Shown here piece after piece: positions 1 through 13,114 of a DNA stretch of 64,000 bases; positions within the stretch are counted from its first letter, which is position 1, and each line of letters opens with the position of its first letter. Under the pieces are notes generated by a model. The model worked only from the letters and a program-made list of their open reading frames with translations. It was not told where the DNA came from and did not search any database. Origin of the DNA: Doris montereyensis (lineage: Eukaryota; Mollusca; Gastropoda; Nudibranchia; Dorididae); the NCBI GenBank assembly GCA_037039925.1, contig JAXRKP010001285.1:1-64000 (forward strand). The letters are read 5' to 3'. A program made the position numbers and the translations under genes.

Positions 1-287
1 ATCATCATCATCATTATCATCATCATAATCATCATCATCATCATCATTATCCTCATTATCATCATCATCATCATCATTATCCTCATCATCATCATTATCC
101 TCATTATCATCATCATCATCATCATTATCATCATAATCATCATTATCATCATCATCATCATCATCATTATCATCATTATCATCTCATCATCATCATCATT
201 ATCCTCATTATCATCATCATCATCATTATCTCATTATCATCATATCATCATCATCATCATCATTATCATTACTATCATCATCATTAC

Positions 288-323
<36 letters not shown>

Positions 324-575
324 TATCATAATCATTACCATCATAATCATCATCACCATAATCACCATCATCCCCATTACCATCATAATCACCATCAACA
401 TCATCATCCACATTACCGTCAACATCATAATCACCATCAACATCATCATAATCACCATCCCCATCATTATCATCATTACCACCATTACAATCATAATCAT
501 CATCATCACAATCACCATCATCCCCATCACCATCATCATCGCCATCATCATCATCATCATCACCATCATCATCCA
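1..575. repeat. Trinucleotide microsatellite (ATC/ATT)n
   Basis: The first 575 bases are almost wholly ATC and ATT triplets, becoming interrupted by ACC/CCC triplets after about 340. All long open frames here are homopolymeric Asp or Met runs and are not genes. The array begins before the window. Confidence 0.95.
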
Positions 576-1008
576 CTATCTAATACAGAAACACGATAGG
601 TAATAAAATGGTCCTGCCTGAGTGAGTCTCGTGTTTCTATGTGAGTATACGTGTGTGTATTAGTGCGTGTACACGTGTGTGTATAGGCGTGTGTGTGTGT
701 GTGTGCCTGTCTGTGTGTGAGCCAGCAGGGAAACCCGATGCCATGAAATAGCTATCCACTGATATCACTGTTCGCACCAGGTCGTATGGACGCAATAGCT
801 AGGCACACACGTGTTTTATTTTTATAATTTGTATTATTATTCTGGTACATGAGCCATTGGTAATTTGTCGTACACCACTCTAGTGGTATCATGACAAATA
901 TGAGGTTGTGATTAGTGTACTAGTGGCGATGGTGGTGGTGGCAGTGGTGGTGTGTAGTGGTGGTAGCGGTGGTGGTATTGTAGTAGTGGTGGCAACAGAG
1001 AAGTAGTT
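576..1008. other. Low-complexity spacer with (GT)n patch
   Basis: No gene is seen. The stretch holds a (GT)n patch near 640-720, a short unique segment around 720-900, and GGT-rich sequence at 925-1000 that leads into the AGT array. Confidence 0.6.
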
Positions 1009-1012
1009 GTAA

Positions 1013-1071
<59 letters not shown>

Positions 1072-1084
1072 ATAGTAATAGTAA

Positions 1085-1129
<45 letters not shown>

Positions 1130-1133
1130 CAGC

Positions 1134-1167
<34 letters not shown>
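1009..1167. repeat. (AGT)n microsatellite
   Basis: Near-perfect AGT triplets, with a few AAT and AGC variants, run for about 160 bases. Open frames on the minus strand are Tyr or Thr homopolymers. Confidence 0.95.
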
Positions 1168-1168
<1 letters not shown>

Positions 1169-1227
1169 GGAATGGTTTGTAACGCATTTGATTGGATGTA
1201 GGATTTTTTATAGAAAGATAGATAGGT

Positions 1228-1522
1228 AGATAGATATATCCATACATACATACATACATACATATATGCATGCAAACATACATACGTACATATATACATA
1301 CATACATACACATACATACATACATACATACATACATACATACATACATACATAAATACATACATACATATGCATACAAACATACATACGTACATATATA
1401 CATACATATACATACATATACATACACATACATGCATACAAACATACATATGTACATACATACATACATACATACATACATACATACATACATACATTCA
1501 TACATTCATACATACATACATA
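1228..1522. repeat. (TACA)n tetranucleotide array
   Basis: About 300 bases of TACA/CATA tetranucleotides with scattered variants. It is the reverse complement of the much larger array at 11.3-13.1 kb. Confidence 0.95.
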
Positions 1523-1844
1523 AAAAGGACGTTATTATAGAGATAGACAATATTATAGAAATTGAACATAACATACAGACAGGCAAACAAAAGGTGTGTA
1601 GTGTGTAGAGGTATTCTCATTGATAAACGCCCCAACACATCCCCATTGACGTACTACTACTATATACGTTGCATTGTATACAATATACATCCCCACCCTG
1701 CCGCCTTTATCTCTGTCCAGTCATGCGTGCATCTTCTCATTCTTGCAAGAGACTGTCATTATTATTATTATTATCATAATAGATCTATATAAAAGAAATA
1801 AAATATGCTCCTCTTACATTCTCGTACACGCCTCTACAAACCAT

Positions 1845-1878
<34 letters not shown>

Positions 1879-2560
1879 GAACATATATACAGACAAGCAC
1901 ACATTATAATACACACATACACATAAATAATACATCCAACTGCAACTTACAAACGTACACAAGGACACATAAACATACTCGAACACATATTATATAACTG
2001 CACACACACACATATATCTATATATATACAAACACACATAAATATAATAATATTGTACACACCTACATAAACCCATAATACATAAACACACACAAAAACA
2101 TCCCAAAATACACACAGTTAAATACATATAATATAATATATACAAAGACACACACACACATACATACATACATATATAATAATATATACATACATACATA
2201 CATACATACATACATACATACATACATACATACATACATACATACATACACAAACACTCAAACAGACACACTCACGCACACTCATTTTATACTTCCATCT
2301 GTCACTCAGTCCCGAAGTCTATTATTCCCCTTCATTCATTCACCACTGCATCCACACATGGAGTTCCCATCCAGCCAGACAGACAGGCAGACAGACAACC
2401 TTCATTAGTCCAAGGAGAGCACGTGCTCAAACCAGAGAGCTGTGCCATGTGTTAGTAAATCAATTTAGCAGCACGTGGTGATACTGTTTACTATCACTAC
2501 TATCATCACTATCAACAATCTTTCTCTTCGCCATTGTTTGGTTGGTCTGGTTGGGTTGGC
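1523..2560. repeat. AC-rich spacer with (CA)n and (CATA)n tracts
   Basis: No gene is recognised. It contains a (CA)n tract near 1844-1876, AC-rich degenerate sequence to about 2150, and a (CATA)n tract at about 2158-2253. From 2280 to 2560 the sequence is unique and leads into a SINE. Confidence 0.7.
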
Positions 2561-2908
2561 ATTTTTTGATTTGCTTTGATTTGATTTTCGCCTCGTCCAC
2601 AGCACTAAGGTGAACTCGGGGGCTTTGGTAGGATTTGGGGTTTTTTCTCCTTCTGCCCGGATTGCCCTGTCAACAGCTAAGGGATCTTTGTGCACAGTGT
2701 GTTGTGCTCTGCCCACGGACCGCATTTCCAGCGTTCGTCTCCGATATGGGACTAGGTGTCGATCCACCCTGCCTGGACCAGGAAGGGGTGGGTGGGGGGG
2801 AAGGCGAGGTTTACTCGAAAAAAAACACATCCGACTAAGCGAGCACCGGGGTTTGAACCCACGACCTTTTGGTTGAGAGGCCGATACCTTGCATTTGGAC
2901 TACCCCTT
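2560..2908 (-). mobile_element. tRNA-derived SINE, family 1, copy A
   Basis: Read on the minus strand, the right end is tRNA-like. It carries a Pol III B box, GGTTCAAACCC, near 2849-2859, preceded by CGGCCTCTCAACCAAAAGG. A ~250 bp body follows and ends leftward in an (AAATC)n-like tail (TTTGATTTGATTTT on the plus strand). Two further copies, at 23.9 and 34.5 kb, share the body in the same order, for example the words AACAGC(C/T)AAGGGATCT and GTCGATCCACC. The orientation is inferred from head and tail. Confidence 0.8.
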
Positions 2909-3056
2909 CCCCTGCTATTGGGAGTCAGAAAAAGAAGAGAGAAGCCTTTCATTCATTCGAGGAGCTCATGGTAGTCTGATTCCATTGGAAGCCAACCCTT
3001 TCACCATAAGCAGTGACCTTTTTATGATTAATTAAGATGGAGGAACTGATGCATTG

Positions 3057-3166
3057 ACACTTACCCTCCCCCTTCCACCAGATGCGGTAATCTCAGAGTG
3101 AATTAAGAAGAAACACATAATGCTTATAGAATAGTGAAAGAGTGAAAGGAAATAAGTAGGGGCTGA
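3057..3166 (-). mobile_element. Short dispersed repeat, family 2, fragment
   Basis: This has the family signature in order on the plus strand: CCACCAGATGCGGTAATCTC, GTGAATTAAGA, then AGTGAAAGAGTGAAAGGAAA and AAGTAGG. At least ten other copies lie between 27 and 44 kb. The strand is inferred from GATT-type tail sequence at the left end of better copies. Confidence 0.7.
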
Positions 3167-3307
3167 TGATGATGATGACGACGACTTGTTTGCTTTGATC
3201 GTTTCATTGTCAGTTAATATTACTACGTTTAATACATGGTGACCTCGGGGTGTTTTAGAGACCAAATGGCAAGCTTTAAAACAATGACTGAAAGAGTGAA
3301 AGAAGAG

Positions 3308-3430
3308 AATTAGGTAGAGCAGTGATGATGATGAGGATGATGCTGATCATGACGACGACGAAGATGATGCTGATCATGGCGACGACGACGACGATGTTGA
3401 TGATGATGCTGATCATGACGACGACGATGA

Positions 3431-3461
<31 letters not shown>

Positions 3462-3539
3462 GGTGGTAATAAAATATATCACAGTTTTCATATGAACACG
3501 GTAACGATAATCATCCACTCACTGTCAGACAATAAAAAC

Positions 3540-3606
<67 letters not shown>

Positions 3607-3690
3607 GTGGTGGTAATAAAATATATCACAGTTTTCATATGAACACGGTAACGATAATCATCCACTCACTGTCAGACAATAAAAACGATG

Positions 3691-3729
<39 letters not shown>

Positions 3730-3865
3730 CAATGATGATGATGACGATCACGATAGTGACGATAATGACGAAGATAATAATGATGACGATAACGACGATG
3801 ATGAAGATAATGACGATAATGATACTGATGATAATGATGATGATGATAATTACGATGGTGAAGAG
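3308..3865. repeat. (GAT/GAC)n microsatellite with an internal 147 bp duplication
   Basis: GAT/GAC triplets dominate. A unique segment of about 80 bases (starting TAATAAAATATATCACAG) occurs at 3467 and again at 3614, an exact 147 bp offset, each followed by a new GAT run. Predicted Asp/Met/Ile-rich peptides are artefacts. Confidence 0.9.
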
Positions 3866-4839
3866 AATGAGGACGACGATGATTGAAAAAAAAAAAGAAC
3901 CCACACCACTTACCTGGACTTGAAGAAGAAAACATAGAAAATGAACGAAGCTAGTATAGCAAGCCAGTTATAGGTGTAATAAGCAAGAAGAGCCGAAAAA
4001 CTGCTTACTAACTACCAGCGTGGAAAACCCCACAGAAAGTGAGTGTCGTCACCTGTGCCCCTGTGCTCGCACTGCTTTACACACTGTATGTGTGTGTGTG
4101 TGTGCGTGTGCTTTTTCTCTTCTTTTCTTCTTATGATCGCATACATCAACACACACACCAACACAGACCCAGACATAATATACACACGCGCCACATATTG
4201 TGTGTGTGTATTTGTGGGGGAGGTGGAGAGTAAATTCGTGTGCATTATTATGAAGTATTACTATGTACACACAGACAGTGTGTGAGAAGGACACACAGAT
4301 GTTTGACAACCCAACACATGCACACACACACACATGCACACATACGCACACGCACACGCATGCATATATGCCTAGATGTTAACATCACACATTCATACTA
4401 TACACTATTATATTAAAATACACATACACACACAGCCTCTATACAAACATGAGAAAACCTAAAACACGCAATTGGATGGAAAGACAACGCACGCACGCAT
4501 ACACACACACACACACACACAACACATTAATACGTCTGCATGTACAAGAGTTGACACGCGAATGCATGAACATAACACGACATAGTGAGCCTATATAAAA
4601 GCAAAGTCATAGTTTAAAAGTAGACATTCTCACCTGTAACTTCATAGCAGCAACACCAGCAATAGCAGCTTCAGTAGCACACTTACTCACACAAACACAC
4701 ACACATTAGCACACATAAACAAATATACACGACATACGACACACATGCACACACTCCATACCCGCCAGCGTATTGTTCCTACATCTTTCATCCAAGGTAA
4801 ATTGTGCCACGGTTATATACTACTTCTCTCTCCACCTAG

Positions 4840-4840
<1 letters not shown>
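3866..4840. other. Spacer with scattered CA/GT tracts
   Basis: No gene is recognised. Short (GT)n and (CA)n tracts occur near 4087-4112, 4317-4360 and 4499-4522, separated by AC-rich sequence. Confidence 0.5.
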
Positions 4841-5802
<962 letters not shown>

Positions 5803-5812
5803 AGAGAGAGAG

Positions 5813-5901
<89 letters not shown>

Positions 5902-5930
5902 AAAGAGAATAAAAAGAGAGACAGACAGAC

Positions 5931-5987
<57 letters not shown>

Positions 5988-6003
5988 ATAAGGGAGATAC
6001 AGT

Positions 6004-6050
<47 letters not shown>

Positions 6051-6195
6051 ATTTAAATAAGGGCATACAGTCAGACAGACAGGTAAACCAAGATACGGAA
6101 AGAACGAGAGACAGTCAGACAGCCAGACAGGTAAACAAAGCTACAGAAAGACAGACAGTCACACAGACAGACAGACAGACAGACAGACGGACAAA
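5803..6195. repeat. (AG)n and (ACAG)n arrays
   Basis: Three (AG)n blocks lie between 5803 and 6050, followed by ACAG-rich sequence to about 6190. The motif AGATTTAAATAAGGG occurs at about 5980 and 6048, showing a ~68 bp tandem duplication of one AG block and its edge. Confidence 0.9.
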
Positions 6196-6765
6196 TAGAG
6201 ACGGCACTGACATGAATAAACAAGACTAAAAACTAAAAACTAAAAAGGCATGCCATGACACCCCCTGTCGTGGAACAAGCTAACCACAGCTCCCTTTAAT
6301 CAAACAATTACCGAAGCGTGTCGGAGCAGGCATTGGCTGGCTGGCACAATCACTGACATGACGACTGACGACAGCCAGTACCGGGCCCGTCACCAGGCCA
6401 TTGGCTTCGGGGAGTGATCGCTGACCTGTCCGGAATAAATAAATTGTCCTTCGCTCAATAAACGGCACCGGCTGGCAATGATTGAGCATTTAATGAGTTA
6501 GATCTCCTTGAGTGTGGGTTGGTTGACCTTTCCCTGTGATACCATTCTTTCTTTCATAGACGGTATATGTTTATGTCTGTATTTGTCTGTCTATCTGTCT
6601 GTGTGCCTACTGCTAGGTTTTTTTCCCGTCTCTATGAATATGATGTTGCTGATTCCCACTCTGTTTATCTGTCTCTGTCTGTCTGTTTTTCTGTTAATCT
6701 GTCAATGTCCGTCCGTTCGTCGATCTGTATGGCGTATGTCTCTCTAACAATGTCTCTCTGTCTGT
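6196..6765. other. Unique segment, no gene recognised
   Basis: About 570 bases of mixed composition. The part at 6250-6500 has ordinary complexity and higher GC than its surroundings, but no frame in it shows a recognisable domain or convincing splice pair. Confidence 0.4.
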
Positions 6766-6768
6766 CTA

Positions 6769-6843
<75 letters not shown>

Positions 6844-6961
6844 ACATCCATGCTCTCTGTTTCTGCTTGTCTTCCACTGTCTCTGTCTATTTATATATCT
6901 AGTTTCGAGTGAAAGAGAGACATTGTGTGTATGTGTGTGTGTGTGTGTGTATGAGAGAGAG

Positions 6962-7002
<41 letters not shown>

Positions 7003-7032
7003 GAGAGAAAGAAAAGAAAGAAAGAGAGACGT
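6766..7032. repeat. (CT)n, (GT)n and (GA)n microsatellites
   Basis: (CT)n at about 6773-6841, (GT)n at about 6924-6950 and (GA)n at about 6953-7000. The CT and GA tracts are complementary and about 110 bp apart, so they could pair in a transcript. Confidence 0.9.
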
Positions 7033-8038
7033 ACAGACACAGACACATAATAACATGTACAGGCAGGTAGACAGGACATACATACGCTTCCTATCTCGCC
7101 CTGCCCCCACTACTCCCCTTAACCCCACCACTCACCGAACGCGACCATTAAGAAAAAAGAAAACAAATAAAGAAATGTTACCGGTAGATCTAGCAAGGCA
7201 GTATCTTTTATCTACGTAAAAATGCTTGTCACATCTAAAAAATAAACCCTCAAAATCATGTGACTGTGGCACATTATGAAACCAGTTGAATGAAAAAAAT
7301 AGAGGCGAGTTCGAGATACAGATCTAGAATCTAGTAGAGTAGAACGACCGAGAAAATCAAAAACGAAACCAACGCAAACAAACAAACAAAATAGATCTAC
7401 AAAATAAACCAACCCACAAACAAAACAAAAAATAGAGCGGCAAAAAACGCGTAAAGGAAAGGTCGTATGGAAAGGTGGTGGTGGAAAGGGGGTGGGGGGT
7501 GGAGGAAGACAAGACAGAGGAGTAGGGCGAGGTGGAATAGGAAAAGAGAGGGGTGTTGGCTGAGGGCACTGGGACAACCCAACGCTTAATCGTTACAATA
7601 AAGCTAAAAGGTTAAGAAAATGTCACAGGTATAAATATATTATACGTCTGTATACAATACGTACGTATTGTAGATCCTAGGTGGGCTCCAGCTCGTTTAG
7701 TTTAGTTCTATAACCCCCTTCTTTTCTTTCCTTCCAGCACAATCACCTCCCCCCCCCCAACCCCCCCCAACCCACCTACCCACCACTCAACCTTTTTTCT
7801 TGCTCTATTTCTAATTGCTTCCTATGAATGATACGTGTAGTGTAGCACACGACGAAAAACCTCTCCACGCCGTTACTGGAGCAAGGACCGGAGTGGCGGT
7901 GTTAGGTCTAGACAAGCCACGGCACGTCCCAGTTTGACCGGGTAGCCAAAAGGGGACCCACGGAGCGATAAACCCAATCAGCTGCGTAGAACACACGCAC
8001 ACACACACACACGCACCACACGCAAACACATGCACACA
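7033..8038. other. Unique segment, no gene recognised
   Basis: Ordinary-complexity sequence with AACAAA-rich and C-rich patches (poly-C near 7751-7768). Frames in the 7200-7580 part are proline/phenylalanine-rich and show no known domain. Confidence 0.4.
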
Positions 8039-8042
8039 CAGT

Positions 8043-8083
<41 letters not shown>

Positions 8084-8125
8084 CGGGAGAGACGGACTGA
8101 CAGAGACGGAGAGAGGGAGAGAGAA

Positions 8126-8159
<34 letters not shown>

Positions 8160-8218
8160 CAGGCAGACAGAGAGAGACAAAGACAGACAGAGAAACAGAA
8201 ACAGAACGAAACAGAAAC

Positions 8219-8274
<56 letters not shown>

Positions 8275-8295
8275 CACAGAGAGACAGAGACAGAC

Positions 8296-8378
<83 letters not shown>

Positions 8379-8435
8379 GGCAGACAGAGAGACAGACAGA
8401 GACAGACAGAGAAACAGAAACAGAACGAGACAGAA

Positions 8436-8513
<78 letters not shown>

Positions 8514-8515
8514 GT
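8039..8515. repeat. Compound (AG)n / (ACAG)n satellite
   Basis: This resembles the 4.84-5.34 kb array. A block of AG, ACAG and GAAACAGAAACAGAACGA occurs twice (about 8180-8220 and 8400-8440), so part of the array is a larger ~220 bp duplication. Confidence 0.95.
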
Positions 8516-8634
8516 CATAACTTGAATGGAGTTCGATCACGAGTATTTTCTGCATTCCGCAACCCCTCTGACGTGTAACAACGGACAAGTGTATAATTCA
8601 GTCCGCAGAGTGGTGGTTTAAGTAGGTAGGGGAC

Positions 8635-8636
<2 letters not shown>

Positions 8637-8688
<52 letters not shown>
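8637..8688. repeat. (AG)n microsatellite
   Basis: About 50 bases of pure GA, ending in a G run. Confidence 0.95.
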
Positions 8689-8690
<2 letters not shown>

Positions 8691-8692
<2 letters not shown>

Positions 8693-9839
8693 AATGTTCA
8701 ATCGTCCGGGCCTGTCCGTAGCACTGGTGGTGCTAGCTGGCACTCCGCACCACAGAACACTCCTGGGACCAGTTGCTGAAGCTACCGAAAGACGCCGGAA
8801 TTGACACGCTAGGACAAGGTGGTGTATCGCGCGGGGACAGGCTAGCATGGATGATGAACGAAATGCCTTCAAACAAAGGCCAAACTACAAAAACCTATTT
8901 CCCAAACTAAATCTACCACAAAGATACGCAGAGCTACATGTACAGATATAAATCATAGCATAAAACATAAAATCTAAACAGCTAACAGTGCAATATGAAA
9001 AGCACCCAAAACAAAAGTTTAATCCAGAAATAACGGTGTCCACAGAGAATATGAATAATGGTCATTTATTTATAGGTTATTAGCCTTTCAATCAGAATCA
9101 AATAGTCACCCCTTTTCTGTCATGAAATACTGGGGGTGGGAGGAATAAAGCAAGATTGTATGAACTTTTCCCTCTCCATTTGCAATGACAAGCATCTAGC
9201 TACATATATATCTTTTTATGTCCATTTAGAGATGACTGAACTGGTGTCAGAAATGTTCCTAGGTGTGGCAAGGCAAAATGACAGTTGAACTACTACAGTG
9301 GATATTACACATGAAACACCATTATACATAAATCTAGAGCTAACTGAAAGAATAAGTTCCAAATATGAAACAATACCCCCCCCAACCCTTAAACAAATGA
9401 AAAAATGGGCCTATCTAGTTGATTTCACACATAATCTAAAAAGTAATGTTGCATTCATTTAAAAGTAATCTTCATATCACACATATCAGCTTACCTTACC
9501 TGGACCAACAGAAATTGCACCCATAAACAGGTGACACAGTAGTTCATAGTAGATCTATTATAGATTCTAGATCTACATGATTTTTATGTCTTCCTTCATG
9601 AATATTTTCACCCCACCCCCTCTCTTTTCATTTTTTTCTCGTGTGTGTTTTTCTTCCCATCGTATAGGTAGGCAACATTTCAGCACTCAATATTCAGAAC
9701 AGTTTCACTGAATACAAAAAGTAATGGAAAATCACCTAATCTCACACACAACCGTTTCACGAGCAGCTCCATGAGAATGAACCCTCCACCCAGTAAAGAA
9801 TATAACATGTTGAAGGTGTTTTGTAGGTATCTAAGTGCC

Positions 9840-9872
<33 letters not shown>

Positions 9873-10046
9873 TGTGTGTGTGTGTGACAGTACAAGAAGT
9901 ATTGTGTGCCTGTGAGCGTGTGTGTTTGTCAGTGGCCGTTGGAAACCAGCCAAACAGGGCTTCCGTTACTTTGCAAGCTGGCGGTACGGGTGAGAGAAAA
10001 CATAAGAATATAAGGCACATCAATTAACTTTGGTGCTAATGATGAC

Positions 10047-10085
<39 letters not shown>

Positions 10086-11295
10086 ACACACACACACAAG
10101 ATCTTGAGAAGTATAAAGGACAAGAAGATCTAGATCTAGAAATCTAAATTTAGATGTAGATTCGAAATCTAGTGCTAGCTCTAGGTTTATGCTTTTAAGG
10201 TCAATAGTCTTCAAGAAAGTTAACAAAGAACGGTACCCCCCCACCCCCCCCTCTAGCAAACCTCACCGTTGAAACATCGCCAAAACTTACAAGTTCTAAC
10301 AACATCCCAAGATGAAAATGAATGGTAGATTTCTACCTGGTCTGTATCCAACAATAGCCTCGCTCAGGTGTATTAGAGCTGGCACTTAGCGGCAATCAAT
10401 TGAATTGTTAAAAAGAGAGCAACAACAACAAAAAAGAAAAGAAAAATGAAAGGTAAAGAAATGAATGAACAGTTGGATAGATCTTCTATGCTAGCACATA
10501 CCTTTGCTATGCTAGATCAATCTCAGCAACTCCACTGTCGTCGTTTGATGGGAGTACAAAAAGAACTGAGAAAGAAACATCGACATCGCAACAAGCCGCC
10601 GTCCGTCTGCCAGGAGGTTTCACCACCGCTCTCGTCTGCTCCGTTCTGTTCGCAACATATCGAAAGATAACTTTGCACCCACAATTCAAGACGGCCGGGG
10701 AATGTTTTTGCGTATCAATGAACTCTGTGCCATTCTTCCGTCCGCGCTCTAGATCAGTCAACTGTATTGATCGAATCAGAACGAAGAACGAAGCAATTGT
10801 CCTATAAAGCGATAGGACCCAACATGCATCTTCGTGTTTGGCTTGTGTTTACAGCCGTTGCCCTCCGTCACACTTTCTTGTTCCACCCCGATAGGAGAGC
10901 GGTGATTTTCAAGGGAAGCTACTCCTCTAAACCCCACCGTTGCTAATGAAGCCGTGAGGTTGGATACATTAATTTCCCGCTCGCAGCACATTGGTTCATT
11001 GATTGTTTGATTGATTGATTGATTGGCTAACCTACCGGTAGTCTCTCCGGTTTGCCTTCTTGAGAGAGACAGTAAGTGGCAACGTGGACTTAAAGATTTT
11101 CCTGAGCTGGCAACTTTTGATCGCTTCACAATATATCGATACAGTATTATAGCATTATATAATATGCATAGGAACAAAGAATGAAAGCAAAATGCTGTTC
11201 AGGTTACATCATAATGGCATAACTAAGCTTCATTGATATGGTCTAGAGCAGAAGCAAGTCCTGTTGAATATACTTTTATGCACGTTTATTGATAT
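8691..11295. other. Largest repeat-poor block; no gene recognised
   Basis: About 2.6 kb with only small (GT)n and (CA)n tracts (9839-9880, 10047-10100) and an AGATCTAG-rich patch near 10123-10185. GC is higher at 8700-8860 and 10580-11060. Short open frames (for example 10446-10670 plus, 10776-11177 minus) match nothing I recognise and lack splice or domain support. It could hold a promoter or untranslated exon of an unseen gene, but nothing shows this. Confidence 0.4.
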
Positions 11296-11299
11296 GTAT

Positions 11300-11655
11300 G
11301 TAATGTAGTATGACTGTGCGTATGCATGTGTATGTATGTATGTAGATGTATATACATGTATGCATGTATGTACATTAATATGTGTATGTGTGTATGTATG
11401 TATATCCCATGTATGTATGTATGTACATGTATGTATGTATGTATGTATGTATGTATGTATGTATGTATGTATGTATGTATGTATGTATGTATATGTATGT
11501 ATGTATGTATGTACATACATGTGTGTGTAAAACATGTATGTATGTGTGTATGTGTGTATGTATGTATCTATGTATGTATGTATGTATGTATGCATATATG
11601 TATGTATATATGTATGTATGTATGACTGTATGTATGTATGTAGGCATTATGTATG

Positions 11656-11689
<34 letters not shown>

Positions 11690-11831
11690 TGTACATGTAT
11701 GTGTGTATGTATGACTGTATGTATGTATATATGTACATGTATGTATGTATGTATATGTGTTTATGTATGTACACATGTATGTATGTATGTATGTATGTGT
11801 GTATGTATGTACATGCATGTATGTATGCATA

Positions 11832-11862
<31 letters not shown>

Positions 11863-12499
11863 TGTATGTATATGTGTGTATGTATGTATGTATGTAAACC
11901 CATATACACACATGTGTGTGATATGTGTATGTATGTAACACATGTATGTGTGTATGTGATGTATGTATGTTTGTATGTAGTATGATGTATGTATGTATGT
12001 ATGTATGTATCAATGTATACACGCATGACGTATATATGTATGTATGTATGTATGTATGACATGATATATATGTATGTATGTATGTATGACTGTGACGTAT
12101 GTATGTAGGCATGTAACACAGTACACATGTATGATGATATGCATGTATGTATGTATGTATGTAGTATGTATGTATGTATGTCATGTATGGCTAGTATGTA
12201 TGTATGTATGTATTACGTATTTACATCGGTATGTACACAGAATGAATGAATGTATGTATGTAATATATAGTTGTGTGTGTGTATGTATGTACACATGTAT
12301 GTAAGTATGTATGTATGTACTTGTATGTATATTATATGTGTGTATATGTACATGTATATATGTATGTGCAACACATGTATGTATATATGTATGTATACAC
12401 ATATGTTATGTGTATGTATGTATATAAATTACGTGATATCATGTATGTATAGTAATGTATGTACAACACATGTGTGTATGTATGTATGTATGTATCATG

Positions 12500-12531
<32 letters not shown>

Positions 12532-13112
12532 TGTATGTATGTATGTATGTATGTATGTATGTATGTATGTATGTATGTACACATGGATGAAGGAATGTAT
12601 GTATGACATTACATGTACGTATGTATGGATGTATGCACACAAATGTGTGTATGTATGCATGTATGTATGTAAAATGTATGTAAGTAATATGTATGTAACT
12701 ATGTATGTATGTGTGTATGTATAACACAGTATGTATGTATGTATGTATGTATGTATGTATGTATGTATATGTAAATGTAATATGCATGTATGTATGTATG
12801 TATGTGTGTATGTTATGTATATTATGTATGTATGTATGTATACATGTATGTGTGTATGTATGTATGTTTTAAGATTTATTATGCATGCAGCATGTATGTA
12901 TGTATGTATGTATGTATGTATGTATGTATGTATGTATGTATGCATGTATGTATGCATGTATGTATGTATGTATGGCTATGTCAACACATGTACACCTATT
13001 TGTTTGTATGTATGTTGAATGTATGTATGTATGTATGTACATGAATGAAGGAATGTATGTAGATGTATGTGTGTGTATGTTTCTCCATGTATGTATGCAT
13101 GTAGGTATGTCC
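11300..13112. repeat. 1.8 kb (TATG)n tetranucleotide array
   Basis: The sequence is TATG/TGTA tetranucleotides with short interruptions across the whole stretch. Both strands stay open for up to 269 codons as Tyr-Met-Cys-Val or His-Thr-Tyr-Ile repeats, which are artefacts. It directly adjoins the 3' end of the LINE at 13.1 kb. Confidence 0.95.
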
Positions 13113-13114
13113 GT

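Noticed and set aside
8030..8578. 182-codon Arg-Glu-rich frame and its Ser-Leu counterparts
   Set aside because: Direct translation of (AG)n and (ACAG)n; the same peptides appear at 4.8-5.3 kb for the same reason.
10446..10670. 74-codon plus-strand frame as a possible small gene
   Set aside because: No recognisable domain, no splice partner and an overlapping antisense frame of similar length; no reason to prefer it over chance.
11375..12184. 269-codon open frame on the minus strand in the (TATG)n array
   Set aside because: It is a pure consequence of a tetranucleotide repeat; residues cycle with the repeat and no start context, domain or splice signal supports it.
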